Part shown: in pieces, positions 7,041-14,505 of the stretch
Layout: each line of letters begins with the position of its first letter
Position numbering within the stretch: the first letter of the stretch is position 1
Assembly (NCBI GenBank): GCA_016789485.1
Contig: JAEURE010000002.1
Coordinates: 1 to 25,805, forward strand
Direction: 5' to 3'
Origin: Anaerolineales bacterium
GTDB taxonomy: Bacteria; Chloroflexota; Anaerolineae; Anaerolineales; Villigracilaceae
Length of the DNA stretch: 25,805 nt
Notes under the pieces: model-generated
What the model saw: the letters and a program-made list of their open reading frames with translations, nothing else
Database searches by the model: none
What the model was told of the DNA's origin: nothing
Made by a program: the position numbers and the translations under genes

Positions 7041-8126
7041 TTACATCCCTAATTTCTTTGCCTCATTCCAAAAGACATCCATCTCTTCCAAAGTCATATC
7101 GGATAAACTACGCCCCTGATTTTTCACGCACTTTTCCACATAACCGAAGCGTTTCTTGAATTTGAAGTTAGCCTCCCGCAGCGCGGACTCTGCATCCACT
7201 TTGCGCCAACGGGCAAGGTTAACCAGAACAAAGAACAAGTCGCCCAACTCGGAAGTCACTTCTTCGAGGTTTTGCGCCTGCTTGATCTCTTCAATTTCCT
7301 CACGGATCTTATCCAATACTCCTTCTATCTCGGGCCAGTCAAAACCTACACGGGCAGCACGGTCCTGATATTCCTGTGCTTGATTCAAGGCAGGGAGAAT
7401 TGAGGGAACTCCATCCAGCAATCCCTTGTCATCTTTTTTTCCGCCTCTTTCCTTCTCTTTCAGTTTTTCCCAGTTTTGCAAAACCCCATCCACGCCGTCT
7501 AATTTGACATCTCCAAACACATGCGGGTGGCGGCGGACGATCTTGTCATAAATTCCGTGGACAATCTCTCGCATGGAAAAATTTTTAGTCTCGCTGGCGA
7601 TCTGGGCATTCAGCACAATTTGCAGGAGCAGATCGCCAAATTCCTCGCGCATGCCAGCAGCATCATTTGCATCAATGGCAGAAAGCGCCTCGTAGGATTC
7701 TTCGAGCAGGTGTTTGCGCAGCGTTTGGTGAGTCTGCTCCTTATCCCACGGACAGCCGTCTGGCGCGCGCAAATGAGCCACGATCTCGGCAAAGGCTTCA
7801 AAGGATGTCCCTTTCCCCAGGGATGGGATGTACAAACAGGTTGAAAAAGAATAATCACCTGTCCCCAATTCGACTAATCTTTCCTCTTTCTTCTTCCCAT
7901 TTTCCACAAGCACCCCCAGATGTTCATCAGGATAATTCGCCTGCAATACCTTCTTCACCTGCAAAGCCAGTTCGCGCGAATCAATGCCGAGGATCAACGT
8001 GTCCACATCGGGCGGGGTGGGAGGAAAATGTGCGGATGAAAATTCCTGAGCGTCAAGCAGGGTCAACTTCGAGGGCGGGGGGAGGCGCAGCGTATCAAAG
8101 GTGGAGGTGACAAGAGAAAAATCCAT
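7041..8126 (-). CDS. mazG: MazG-type nucleoside triphosphate pyrophosphohydrolase with partial N-terminal domain
   Basis: This encodes 361 residues. MazG hydrolyses (d)NTPs to monophosphates, in house-cleaning and ppGpp control. Two MazG repeats are visible. The first starts at LRAPDGCPWDKEQTHQTLRK and includes the metal ligands in EESYE and EEFGD. The second includes EEIEEIKQ and SELGD. Between them lies the usual FDWPEIEGVLDKI segment. The first 100 or so residues look like the C-terminal half of the tetrapyrrole-methylase (SAM) domain fused to MazG in YabN-like proteins (DTLILGIDSRELALQVKKV, YPDEHLG), without the SAM-binding half. ATG 8126 was preferred because AAGGA lies 7 nt upstream; ATG at 8132 is too close to it. 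Separate from the ribosomal cluster because a terminator lies just upstream. Confidence 0.9.
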   Translation of the reverse strand: MDFSLVTSTFDTLRLPPPSKLTLLDAQEFSSAHFPPTPPDVDTLILGIDSRELALQVKKVLQANYPDEHLGVLVENGKKKEERLVELGTGDYSFSTCLYIPSLGKGTSFEAFAEIVAHLRAPDGCPWDKEQTHQTLRKHLLEESYEALSAIDANDAAGMREEFGDLLLQIVLNAQIASETKNFSMREIVHGIYDKIVRRHPHVFGDVKLDGVDGVLQNWEKLKEKERGGKKDDKGLLDGVPSILPALNQAQEYQDRAARVGFDWPEIEGVLDKIREEIEEIKQAQNLEEVTSELGDLFFVLVNLARWRKVDAESALREANFKFKKRFGYVEKCVKNQGRSLSDMTLEEMDVFWNEAKKLGM

Positions 8127-8137
8127 ATTCATATCCT

Positions 8138-8184
8138 TAAAGCAAAACGTAATGCGTGCACAAAAGTGTATCACGCATTACGTT
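8138..8184 (-). terminator. Intrinsic terminator at the end of the ribosomal cluster
   Basis: A perfect 13-bp stem (8146-8158/8172-8184) with an inner CAC/GTG pairing is followed on the minus strand by TTTTGCTTT. It sits between rpsI and mazG and is the only clear terminator of the whole cluster. It ends only a few bases before the mazG ribosome binding site. Confidence 0.85.
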
Positions 8185-8207
8185 GGAACGATCTAAAACA
8201 CAACGAA

Positions 8208-8600
8208 TTAACGTTTGGTGTACGTAGGGGCCTTGCGGGCTTTCTTGAGACCTGGCTTTTTACGTTCCTTCACGCGGGCATCGCGGGTGAGCAAGCCCTT
8301 CTTGCGGAGAGCGGATGTCCACTCTGCATTGATGATCTGAAGCGCGCGGGCAACGCCAAGGCGCACTGCTTCTGTCTGACCTGTGGTGCCGCCGCCGCTG
8401 ACAATGACGGAAACATCATATTTGTTTGCTTCCTGACCGACCGCGCTGAATGGGCGCAGAATATCATCGAGGTCGCCGAGGCGGGGGAAATATACCGCAC
8501 CGTCTTTTTCGTTGACAATCATCTTGCCAGAGCCGGTCGTGAGGCGCACGCGGGCGGTGCTTTCCTTGCGACGTCCAATGCCTTCATAATATTGAGCCAT
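8208..8600 (-). CDS. rpsI: 30S ribosomal protein S9
   Basis: This encodes 130 residues of S9, a head protein of the small subunit whose C-terminal tail reaches the P-site tRNA. It starts with YYEGIGRRKESTARVRL and ends with the basic tail KKARKAPTYTKR, whose terminal Lys-Arg is the hallmark of S9. The middle GGGTTGQTEAVRLGVARAL is also typical. ATG 8600 is preferred, with GAGG 9 nt upstream; a GTG two codons earlier is too close to it. It follows rplM by 14 nt, the usual L13-S9 pair, and is the last gene before a strong terminator. Confidence 0.97.
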   Translation of the reverse strand: MAQYYEGIGRRKESTARVRLTTGSGKMIVNEKDGAVYFPRLGDLDDILRPFSAVGQEANKYDVSVIVSGGGTTGQTEAVRLGVARALQIINAEWTSALRKKGLLTRDARVKERKKPGLKKARKAPTYTKR

Positions 8601-8614
8601 ATTCACTTACCTCT

Positions 8615-9058
8615 TTATTCCAAAACTTGCGGAGCTTGTACCGCGTGGGGATGGTCGGGACCAGCATAAATCTTAAGGCGCTTGAGCACGGCGCGTCCCA
8701 TGCGGTTGTGCGGGAGCATGCCCCACACAGCGTCGCGCAAAGCACGATCGGGGTATGTCGCAAGCTGGTCACGAAGAGAAATGCTCTTCAAACCGCCGGG
8801 ATAACCCGAATGACTGTAATAGATCTTGGATTCAAGTTTGGAGTGGGTTTTTGTTCCAGTTACACTTACCTTCTGGGCATTGACCACCACTACAAAATCA
8901 CCCATCTCCACGCCGGGCGTGAAGGTAGGTTTGTGCTTTCCAAGCAGAACCCGCGCAACCTGCGCAGCCAAACGGCCAAGGGTCTGCCCTTCTGCATTAA
9001 TTACAACCCAGTTGCGCTGAATTTCAGCGGCTTTCGGATAGTACGTCTTCTGTTGCAC
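8615..9058 (-). CDS. rplM: 50S ribosomal protein L13
   Basis: This encodes 147 residues of L13, an early-assembly protein of the large subunit. Landmarks are [19 protein letters not shown], the [21 protein letters not shown] segment and [20 protein letters not shown] near the end. It begins with GTG (9058), with GGAG 8 nt upstream; no ATG start fits the family's N-terminus. It lies 37 nt after truA and just before rpsI, so this L13-S9 pair is appended to the alpha-operon genes in one run, as in many Firmicutes-like arrangements. Confidence 0.97.
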   Translation of the reverse strand: MQQKTYYPKAAEIQRNWVVINAEGQTLGRLAAQVARVLLGKHKPTFTPGVEMGDFVVVVNAQKVSVTGTKTHSKLESKIYYSHSGYPGGLKSISLRDQLATYPDRALRDAVWGMLPHNRMGRAVLKRLKIYAGPDHPHAVQAPQVLE

Positions 9059-9095
9059 TTTCGTCTCTCCGTTTCCTTAATATCATTACAAATGA

Positions 9096-9830
9096 TCAAT
9101 AATTTACTTTTGTCAGCGTCAGCCCACTTGAGGGAGCCAAGCCTGAAAGGAGTCTTTTTTGCTTCGATAAAGCATGTTGGACTTCCTCGGCCGAAACTTT
9201 TCCCTGGGCAAGCGACACCTGCACAAATACCAATCTTCTCACCATGCGATACAAAAACGCATCAGCCTGGACTTCAAACTGCCACTCACCATCCGGCATT
9301 TGTCTCCACTCGGTCTTTGTCACCGTCCGCACCGTTGTCCCTTTTGGGGTTGTCGGTGAACCGAAGGAGGCAAAATCATGTGTGCCGAGGAAGATACCTG
9401 CGTTCTGTTGGAGGGAGTTTCCGTCCAATGAGGGCCAGATCCGCCATGCATACCGTTCGCGTAACGGGTCGCGGATCGGTTCGCAAAACAGCCTGTAACA
9501 GTACATCCGTGAAATTGCATCGAAGCGCGGATGAAAATCTGCTGAAGCCGGGCGCAGGCTGGTTACAGCAAGATCAGGCGGCAGTTTCGAGTTAAGCGCT
9601 TTGAGCAATTTTTCTGCTGTATGCACCCATTCAAAATCGAATGCGGCCACTTGTCCCGTTGCATGAACTCCTGTGTCTGTTCTGCCAGCCATAATGACTG
9701 ACTTATCAGACCAGCCTACTTCGCGAAGAGCTTTTTCTAATTCGCCCTGCACGGTTCGGGAGTTCGCCTGCCGCTGGCTTCCGGTAAACCCGGTGCCATC
9801 ATAGGCAAGAATCGCTTGGTAACGTGCCAT
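9096..9830 (-). CDS. truA: tRNA pseudouridine synthase A
   Basis: This encodes 244 residues of TruA, which makes pseudouridine at tRNA positions 38-40. The catalytic Asp52 sits in AGRTDTGVHATGQVAAF. Other family signs are LAYDGTGFTGSQRQ at the start, FHPRFDAISRMYCYRLF in the middle, and FLYRMVRRLV near the end. The length is close to the family norm. ATG 9830 has no clear Shine-Dalgarno; instead a small hairpin (9838-9853) lies 7 nt upstream. It is embedded between rplQ and rplM, as in many bacteria, and is likely co-transcribed with ribosomal proteins. Confidence 0.96.
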   Translation of the reverse strand: MARYQAILAYDGTGFTGSQRQANSRTVQGELEKALREVGWSDKSVIMAGRTDTGVHATGQVAAFDFEWVHTAEKLLKALNSKLPPDLAVTSLRPASADFHPRFDAISRMYCYRLFCEPIRDPLRERYAWRIWPSLDGNSLQQNAGIFLGTHDFASFGSPTTPKGTTVRTVTKTEWRQMPDGEWQFEVQADAFLYRMVRRLVFVQVSLAQGKVSAEEVQHALSKQKRLLSGLAPSSGLTLTKVNY

Positions 9831-9837
9831 ATAGCTA

Positions 9838-9853
9838 TCAGCTTTTTAGCTGA
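9838..9853 (-). other. Small hairpin just upstream of the truA start
   Basis: TCAGCT and AGCTGA form a 6-bp stem with a four-A loop (minus strand) between rplQ and truA. No Shine-Dalgarno is visible there, so the stem may influence truA translation. Confidence 0.4.
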
Positions 9854-9868
9854 GCGCCAAATGTTTCT

Positions 9869-10246
9869 TTATTCTTCCACTAACTCAAGGACAACCATTT
9901 CGGCTGCATCGCCGTGTCGGGGTCCAAGTTTGGTGACGCGGGTATAACCACCATTGCGGGTTGCAAAGCGGGGGGCAATCTCGTCAAACAGACGTTTGAT
10001 CATCTGGTTGTCGCCCAGTTTGGAAATGGCGAGTCGGCGGGCATTCATTTTTTGTTCAGTGGTGCCGCTCTCGCTGTTCTTTGCAAGCGTGATCAAGCGT
10101 TCAGCATCACCGCGGATCGCGGCGGCCTTGGCTTTGGTGGTCTGAATTCGTTCGTGTGTAAAAAATTGTTTGATCAGGTTGCGGCGCAGAGCGATACGTG
10201 CGCTCTTTGTGCGTCCCAATCGATAACCTGCTACTTGATGTCGCAT
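9869..10246 (-). CDS. rplQ: 50S ribosomal protein L17
   Basis: This encodes 125 residues of L17, located near the peptide exit tunnel. The start MRHQVAGYRLGRTKSARIAL and the closing GGYTRVTKLGPRHGDAAEM are diagnostic. The protein is of normal bacterial length, with the short C-terminus seen in most phyla. GGAG lies 9 nt before ATG 10246, and the gene follows rpoA by 3 nt, so the two are likely translationally coupled. Confidence 0.98.
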   Translation of the reverse strand: MRHQVAGYRLGRTKSARIALRRNLIKQFFTHERIQTTKAKAAAIRGDAERLITLAKNSESGTTEQKMNARRLAISKLGDNQMIKRLFDEIAPRFATRNGGYTRVTKLGPRHGDAAEMVVLELVEE

Positions 10247-10249
10247 CTC

Positions 10250-11221
10250 TTAACTCTCCGAGGATGTATCGTTTTTCATGAAACCCTTTTCCTTCATTTT
10301 GTCGCGAAGCTCGTCGAGGCTCTTCTCGCCAAAATTACGGATGGACATGACCGCGGTCTCGCCTTTTTCAAGAAGGTCGAGCACATCACCCACAGTGGTG
10401 ATGCCGGTGCGCTTCAAGGAGTTGAAGACGCGCACGGAAAGGTCCAGGGCTTCCACTGGCGTTTCTGCCAGCTCACTGCTCAAACGGCTTCCGGAGGTTT
10501 CGCGTTCCACAGCCACAGCCAGCATCTCTTCATTGATTCCCGCCACATAGCGCAGGTGATCGATCAAAATGCGGGCGGAGGAGCTAAGTGCGCGTTCCGG
10601 CGAAATGGTTCCGTCTGTCCAGATTTCCAAAATTAATTTGTCGTAGTTGGTGCTCTGCCCAACGCGGGCGGAGGCAACCTCCCAATTGACACGCTTGACC
10701 GGGCTGAAAATCGCATCCACCGGCAATTCACCGATGGGCATATGCCCTGCGCGTTCATTGGCTGGAGAATAGCCGCGGCCACGCTCCACTACGAATTCAA
10801 TATCGTGTTTTGTCTTGGCGCCATCCACGGTAAAAAGATACGTGTCTGGGTTGACGATCTCGATCTCAGCAGGAGCAATGATATCCGCTGCGGTAACCGT
10901 TCCTTCGCCGCGTACTTCAAGCTGCATGCGGGCGCTGTCGACGCCATCCATTTTGATGCGGATCTGTTTGACCTGCAACATGACCTGGATGACATCCTCT
11001 CGCACGCCGGGGATGTCGCTGAATTCGTGCAACACATCCGATAAACGCAGAGAGGTAATTGCTGTTCCCTCCAGAGAGGATAGCAACACGCGGCGCAGGG
11101 CATTGCCCAACGTCACACCGTAGCCGCCCTCTAGCGGGCTAATTGTGAATTTGCCATAATTACGAGCTTCTGCTTCGCGCTCGATTTTTGGCATAACCAT
11201 GTTCGTAATGATACCCGTCAC
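10250..11221 (-). CDS. rpoA: DNA-directed RNA polymerase alpha subunit
   Basis: This encodes 323 residues of RNA polymerase alpha, the assembly scaffold of the polymerase and a contact for upstream DNA and activators. The N-terminal domain begins with NYGKFTISPLEGGYGVTLGNALRRVLLSSLEG, which carries the dimer interface. The C-terminal domain (about 250-315) has the DNA-binding helix-hairpin-helix RTGITTVGDVLDLLEKGE and SIRNFGEKSLDEL. Translation starts at GTG 11221 with AGGTGA just upstream; an internal ATG at 11200 is an alternative. A stable inverted repeat (11245-11288) lies between this gene and rpsD. Confidence 0.98.
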   Translation of the reverse strand: MTGIITNMVMPKIEREAEARNYGKFTISPLEGGYGVTLGNALRRVLLSSLEGTAITSLRLSDVLHEFSDIPGVREDVIQVMLQVKQIRIKMDGVDSARMQLEVRGEGTVTAADIIAPAEIEIVNPDTYLFTVDGAKTKHDIEFVVERGRGYSPANERAGHMPIGELPVDAIFSPVKRVNWEVASARVGQSTNYDKLILEIWTDGTISPERALSSSARILIDHLRYVAGINEEMLAVAVERETSGSRLSSELAETPVEALDLSVRVFNSLKRTGITTVGDVLDLLEKGETAVMSIRNFGEKSLDELRDKMKEKGFMKNDTSSES

Positions 11222-11244
11222 GGTTCACCTGTCCCTTTTGATAA

Positions 11245-11288
11245 TGCGCCGGGTCGGGAACTAGCTTTACAGTCCGACCCGAGGCGCA
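11245..11288 (-). other. Stable stem-loop between rpsD and rpoA
   Basis: TGCGCC-(TC)-GGGTCGG (11288-11274) pairs with CCGACCC-GGCGCA (11257-11245), giving 13 bp with one 2-nt bulge and a 16-nt loop. No T-tract follows, so it is not a classical terminator. It may adjust rpsD/rpoA stoichiometry by processing, pausing or protein binding. Confidence 0.7.
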
Positions 11289-11298
11289 ATTGGAGGAA

Positions 11299-11958
11299 TT
11301 AACGTCTGGAGTAGTATTCGACGATCAATTGTTCGTCGAGGCTTCCATCAATTTCAGCACGTTCCGGCATACGAGCTACGGAACCAGCCATGGACTTTAT
11401 ATCGCGGCTGAGCCAGCTTGGAGCGTTACGCTTTTCGGTGTAAACGCTCAAATCCTTGAAGTAGGATAACTTGCTGGAACCTTCGCGAATTGCAATGACA
11501 TCGCCTTCACTTAGGAGCATGGAAGGGACGTCTGTGCGGCGGCCATTTACAGTAAAGTGGCCGTGAGACACGAGCAAGCGAGCCTGTGAACGGCTGGATG
11601 CAAAACCAAGGCGGAAGACCACATTGTCGAGGCGGGATTCAAGGATCTGAAGAATATTCAAACCTGTAATGCCGCTACGCGCAATGGCGGTGTCATAGTA
11701 GCGGCGGAACTGACGTTCCAACACGCCGTAGATACGACGAGCCTTCTGCTTGGCGCGCAACTGTCGGGCAAAGTCGGAGGCGCGCCCCGTACCCATACCT
11801 TTACCGCCGCCACGTCCTGCGGTGCGGCCATGCTGGCCGGGAGCGAAGCTGCGCTTGTCAAAGGAGCATTTTGGTGTAAAACAGCGCTCACCCTTGAGGA
11901 AGAGTTTCTCACCCTCACGGCGGCAAAGTTTACAAACCGGACTTAATAATTTAGCCAT
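11299..11958 (-). CDS. rpsD: 30S ribosomal protein S4, zinc-binding form
   Basis: This encodes 219 residues of S4, a primary 16S rRNA binder at the 5' domain. Four cysteines (Cys9, Cys12, Cys26, Cys31) form a C-x2-C-x13-C-x4-C zinc site at the N-terminus, marking the C+ version. The S4 RNA-binding domain follows at about 108-170 (ILESRLDNVVFRLGFASSRSQARLLVSHGHF). SFAPGQHGR is also typical. GAGG lies upstream of ATG 11958. In several bacteria S4 represses the alpha operon, so the stem-loop after this gene is a plausible regulatory neighbour, though this is inference. Confidence 0.98.
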   Translation of the reverse strand: MAKLLSPVCKLCRREGEKLFLKGERCFTPKCSFDKRSFAPGQHGRTAGRGGGKGMGTGRASDFARQLRAKQKARRIYGVLERQFRRYYDTAIARSGITGLNILQILESRLDNVVFRLGFASSRSQARLLVSHGHFTVNGRRTDVPSMLLSEGDVIAIREGSSKLSYFKDLSVYTEKRNAPSWLSRDIKSMAGSVARMPERAEIDGSLDEQLIVEYYSRR

Positions 11959-11977
11959 ATATCAAGAACCTCATCAA

Positions 11978-12382
11978 TTACACGCGTCGCTTTTTCGGAG
12001 GACGGCAACCGTTATGCGGTACCGGCGTAATATCTGAAATGGAGCGAACTTTCAAACCCATCGACTGAACAGCACGGATGGCGTTTTCACGACCGGGGCC
12101 AGGGCCTTTTACGAAAAGATCAACTTCCTGCAGACCCAGCTGCTGGGCGGCCTTCAAAGCCTGTTCGGCGGCAAGGCGCGCAGCAAAAGGTGTGCTTTTG
12201 CGGGAACCCTTGAAGCCGGCCGAACCTGCAGAACCCCAGGCAACGGTATTACCTTCAGTGTCTGTAACTGTAACGATGGTATTGTTAAAGGAGGCGAAGA
12301 CATGCACCTGTCCGGAGGACAGGGTACGCTTCCCTTTTTTCGCGCCAGTGGCGCGACGGGTGGAACGAACACTCTGAGCCAT
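11978..12382 (-). CDS. rpsK: 30S ribosomal protein S11
   Basis: This encodes 134 residues of S11, a platform protein near the mRNA exit. It has the basic N-terminal tail, then [20 protein letters not shown] and [18 protein letters not shown], and ends with [13 protein letters not shown], the family signature. AAAGG precedes ATG 12382. It lies between rpsM and rpsD in the classical alpha-operon order. Confidence 0.98.
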   Translation of the reverse strand: MAQSVRSTRRATGAKKGKRTLSSGQVHVFASFNNTIVTVTDTEGNTVAWGSAGSAGFKGSRKSTPFAARLAAEQALKAAQQLGLQEVDLFVKGPGPGRENAIRAVQSMGLKVRSISDITPVPHNGCRPPKKRRV

Positions 12383-12408
12383 GTTTCTTATTTACCTTTC
12401 GGACAGGA

Positions 12409-12795
12409 TTATTTCTTGGCGCCCTTGCGACGACCACGACCAGCAACCGTTTTCTTTGTGCCTTTACGGGTGCGCGCATTAGTCTTTGTGCGCTGGCCGT
12501 GAACAGGCAGGTTGCGGCGGTGGCGCAAGCCACGATACGAGCCGATTTCAATCAAGCGTTTGACGTTCATTTGAACTTCACGACGCAGATCGCCTTCGAC
12601 CTTGAAATTTTTGGAAATAACTTCGCGAATAGCGGATACTTCCGCTTCGCTTAAATCCTTGATGCGCGTATCAGGATTGATCTTGGTTTGAGCCAAAATC
12701 TTCTGAGCGCGGGTTGGACCAATACCAAAAAGGTAGGTTAGTCCAACTTCGACCCGCTTATTGCGGGGCAGATCAACACCTTCAATTCTCGCCAT
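12409..12795 (-). CDS. rpsM: 30S ribosomal protein S13
   Basis: This encodes 128 residues of S13, a head protein contacting 23S rRNA and P-site tRNA. It shows [20 protein letters not shown], the helix-hairpin-helix [15 protein letters not shown], and [21 protein letters not shown] with the basic tail. Length and start are normal. It follows rpmJ by 11 nt. Confidence 0.98.
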   Translation of the reverse strand: MARIEGVDLPRNKRVEVGLTYLFGIGPTRAQKILAQTKINPDTRIKDLSEAEVSAIREVISKNFKVEGDLRREVQMNVKRLIEIGSYRGLRHRRNLPVHGQRTKTNARTRKGTKKTVAGRGRRKGAKK

Positions 12796-12806
12796 AGGTC
12801 ACCACA

Positions 12807-12920
12807 CTACCCCTGTCTTTGTTTATGTTTTGGATTTTCGCAAATGATATAGATAATACCCTTGCGCCGAACGATACGGCACTTGGCACAGCGCTTGCGA
12901 ATGGAGGGCGAAACTTTCAT
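12807..12920 (-). CDS. rpmJ: 50S ribosomal protein L36
   Basis: This 37-codon gene encodes [19 protein letters not shown] and continues to [12 protein letters not shown], the full L36 pattern. Cys11, Cys14, Cys27 and His32 form the zinc site of the C+ type. AAGGAG lies 6 nt before ATG 12920. It follows map with a 99-nt gap that contains a promoter, and precedes rpsM. infA, often found directly upstream, is not present. Confidence 0.97.
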   Translation of the reverse strand: MKVSPSIRKRCAKCRIVRRKGIIYIICENPKHKQRQG

Positions 12921-12939
12921 GAAAAACTCCTTACTTGCA

Positions 12940-12956
12940 GCTGTCCTTTTGACAGC
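12940..12956 (-). promoter_or_regulatory. Leader hairpin upstream of rpmJ
   Basis: GCTGTC and GACAGC form a 6-bp stem with an AAAAG loop (minus strand), close to the expected 5' end of a transcript from the promoter at 12967-12995 and 19 nt before the rpmJ start. It may protect the 5' end or serve as a protein target. Confidence 0.45.
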
Positions 12957-12966
12957 CAAAGGTCTG

Positions 12967-12995
12967 ATTATACTGTTTGTTTTACAAATCGTCCA
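12967..12995 (-). promoter_or_regulatory. Internal promoter for rpmJ and the alpha-operon genes
   Basis: On the minus strand TGGACG (12990-12995) and a perfect TATAAT (12967-12972) are 17 nt apart. The predicted start lies near 12960, giving a leader of about 40 nt before rpmJ. It would let L36, S13, S11, S4 and alpha be expressed apart from the upstream spc genes. Confidence 0.65.
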
Positions 12996-13019
12996 TATTT
13001 CAACGGCTGTCTGCGATGG

Positions 13020-13790
13020 TCACAAGACAGTCAGGATGAGGGGGTCTCCTTCGGTGACGGCCACCGTATGTTCAAAATGCGCCGTCAAAGACCCATCCGC
13101 AGACACAACCGTCCACTTATCAGGCAGGACGCGGGTTTCATGCGTCCCGATGAGCACCATTGGTTCGATGGCAATGGTAACGCCCGGGCGGAGCAGCATT
13201 CCGGTTCCAGCCACGCCGATATTTGGCACCTGCGGGCCTTCATGCATTTCCTTCCCGACGCCATGCCCCGTATATTCACGGGTTACATGGAAACCATGGC
13301 TTTCGACATAGTTTTGGATCGCCGCCGAGACATCACCTGTGCGTTTGCCCTTGCGCATATTTTCTATGCCTGCAAACAGCGCAGCTTCCGTGACCTCAAG
13401 CAGTTTCGTTGCATCAGGAGAGATCTCCCCAACTCCGGCGGTGAAAGCGGAGTCGCCAACGTAACCTTCAAAGACAGTTCCGCAGTCGATTGAGACTATA
13501 TCCCCTTCCTTCAGCTTGCGCTTTGGGTGGGGAATTCCGTGCACCATTTCGTCATTGATACAAACGGTAATGGATGCAGGATATGGCGGACGACCGTACC
13601 CTTTGAATGGCGATACACATCCGTGTGACTTCAGCACTTCCTCAGCAGCCGCGTTGAGGTCTGCCGTTGTCACACCAGGTTGTAAAAGTTCTCTTACTTT
13701 TGCCAGAACACTAGCATTGATGCGTCCCGCTTCCCTCATGGTTCTAAGTTCTGCGGGGGTCTTTATATTGACCTGGCGTTCCAAACTCAT
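13020..13790 (-). CDS. map: Methionine aminopeptidase, type I
   Basis: This encodes 256 residues of the enzyme that removes the initiator methionine from nascent proteins. All five metal ligands are visible: Asp102, Asp113, His176, Glu209 and Glu240, each five residues later than in the E. coli enzyme. His84 in VHGIP is the conserved substrate-pocket residue. No zinc-finger extension is present, so it is a type Ia-like form. It lies between adk and rpmJ, a common spc/alpha junction arrangement. Confidence 0.97.
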   Translation of the reverse strand: MSLERQVNIKTPAELRTMREAGRINASVLAKVRELLQPGVTTADLNAAAEEVLKSHGCVSPFKGYGRPPYPASITVCINDEMVHGIPHPKRKLKEGDIVSIDCGTVFEGYVGDSAFTAGVGEISPDATKLLEVTEAALFAGIENMRKGKRTGDVSAAIQNYVESHGFHVTREYTGHGVGKEMHEGPQVPNIGVAGTGMLLRPGVTIAIEPMVLIGTHETRVLPDKWTVVSADGSLTAHFEHTVAVTEGDPLILTVL

Positions 13791-13845
13791 TTTCTCAACC
13801 TACTTTTCAACAGAGCATATCGTTCGCTCTGCATACTCACACTAT

Positions 13846-14496
13846 TTATTTATTCAAGGCGGAAAGCAAAACTCTGGTCACCTGCTCCACAGGTTGTGCT
13901 CCATCGATCTCAAGCAATTTGCCACATTTCCGGTAATACTCTACCAGAGGCATGGTTTGTTCAAGATAAACTCGAATTCGTTTTGTGACAGTTTCAACCT
14001 TGTCATCATCACGCTGATACAACTCGGAGCCGTCAAAATCACAAACGCCTGTCTTTTGTGGTGGGCTGAATTTCTCATGATAGATATGCCCATGTTCGCG
14101 GCAGGTCCAACGTCCACCGGTACGCTCAACAAGAACCGACTCATCCGCAGTAATGTAAGGAACTGCGTTTACTTCGCTGGCAAATTCGGCCAGCATCTTC
14201 TCGAGCGCGTCCGCCTGTGTTGGGGTGCGGGGAAATCCGTCGAGGATTGCACCAGCTTCACAGTCCGGACGGGAGATGCGTTCACGAATCATGCTGATGG
14301 TCACATCGTCCGGGACAAGCTCGCCTTTATCCATAAAGGATTTGGCAAGTCTGCCAAGCTCGGTTTGATTTTTAAGGTTCTCGCGAAACAGATCTCCCGA
14401 GGAGACGTGAGCGAGTTTCGTCGTTTCAGCCAAAATTTTGGCCTGGGTTCCTTTACCTACACCGGGGGGGCCGAGCAGGACGATAAAGGTCGCCAT
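13846..14496 (-). CDS. adk: Adenylate kinase with zinc-type lid
   Basis: This encodes 216 residues of the kinase that interconverts AMP, ADP and ATP. The P-loop GPPGVGKGTQ is at residues 9-18, SSGDLFRE binds AMP, and LDGFPRTPTQA is the usual core motif. The lid carries Cys132, His135, Cys152 and Asp155 in a C-x2-H-x16-C-x2-D pattern. The same spacing with Cys at the second position binds zinc in Bacillus enzymes. ATG 14496 is preferred to the ATG just before it because GGAGG is nearly adjacent to the first. It lies just after secY and before map. Confidence 0.97.
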   Translation of the reverse strand: MATFIVLLGPPGVGKGTQAKILAETTKLAHVSSGDLFRENLKNQTELGRLAKSFMDKGELVPDDVTISMIRERISRPDCEAGAILDGFPRTPTQADALEKMLAEFASEVNAVPYITADESVLVERTGGRWTCREHGHIYHEKFSPPQKTGVCDFDGSELYQRDDDKVETVTKRIRVYLEQTMPLVEYYRKCGKLLEIDGAQPVEQVTRVLLSALNK

Positions 14497-14505
14497 CATC
14501 CCTCC

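Noticed and set aside
8138..8184. The 13-bp inverted repeat before mazG as an operator
   Set aside because: Its place directly after rpsI with a T-rich tail fits a terminator better; a dual role cannot be excluded.
8627..9595. 322-codon open frame on the plus strand opposite rplM and truA
   Set aside because: Both antisense genes are certain, and the frame has no recognisable protein pattern. It reflects codon bias on the opposite strand.
9914..10636. 240-codon plus-strand frame opposite rplQ and rpoA
   Set aside because: Antisense shadow of two conserved genes.
13811..13831. 6-bp hairpin between adk and map as a terminator
   Set aside because: Large loop, weak stem and no T-tract; the operon continues through it.
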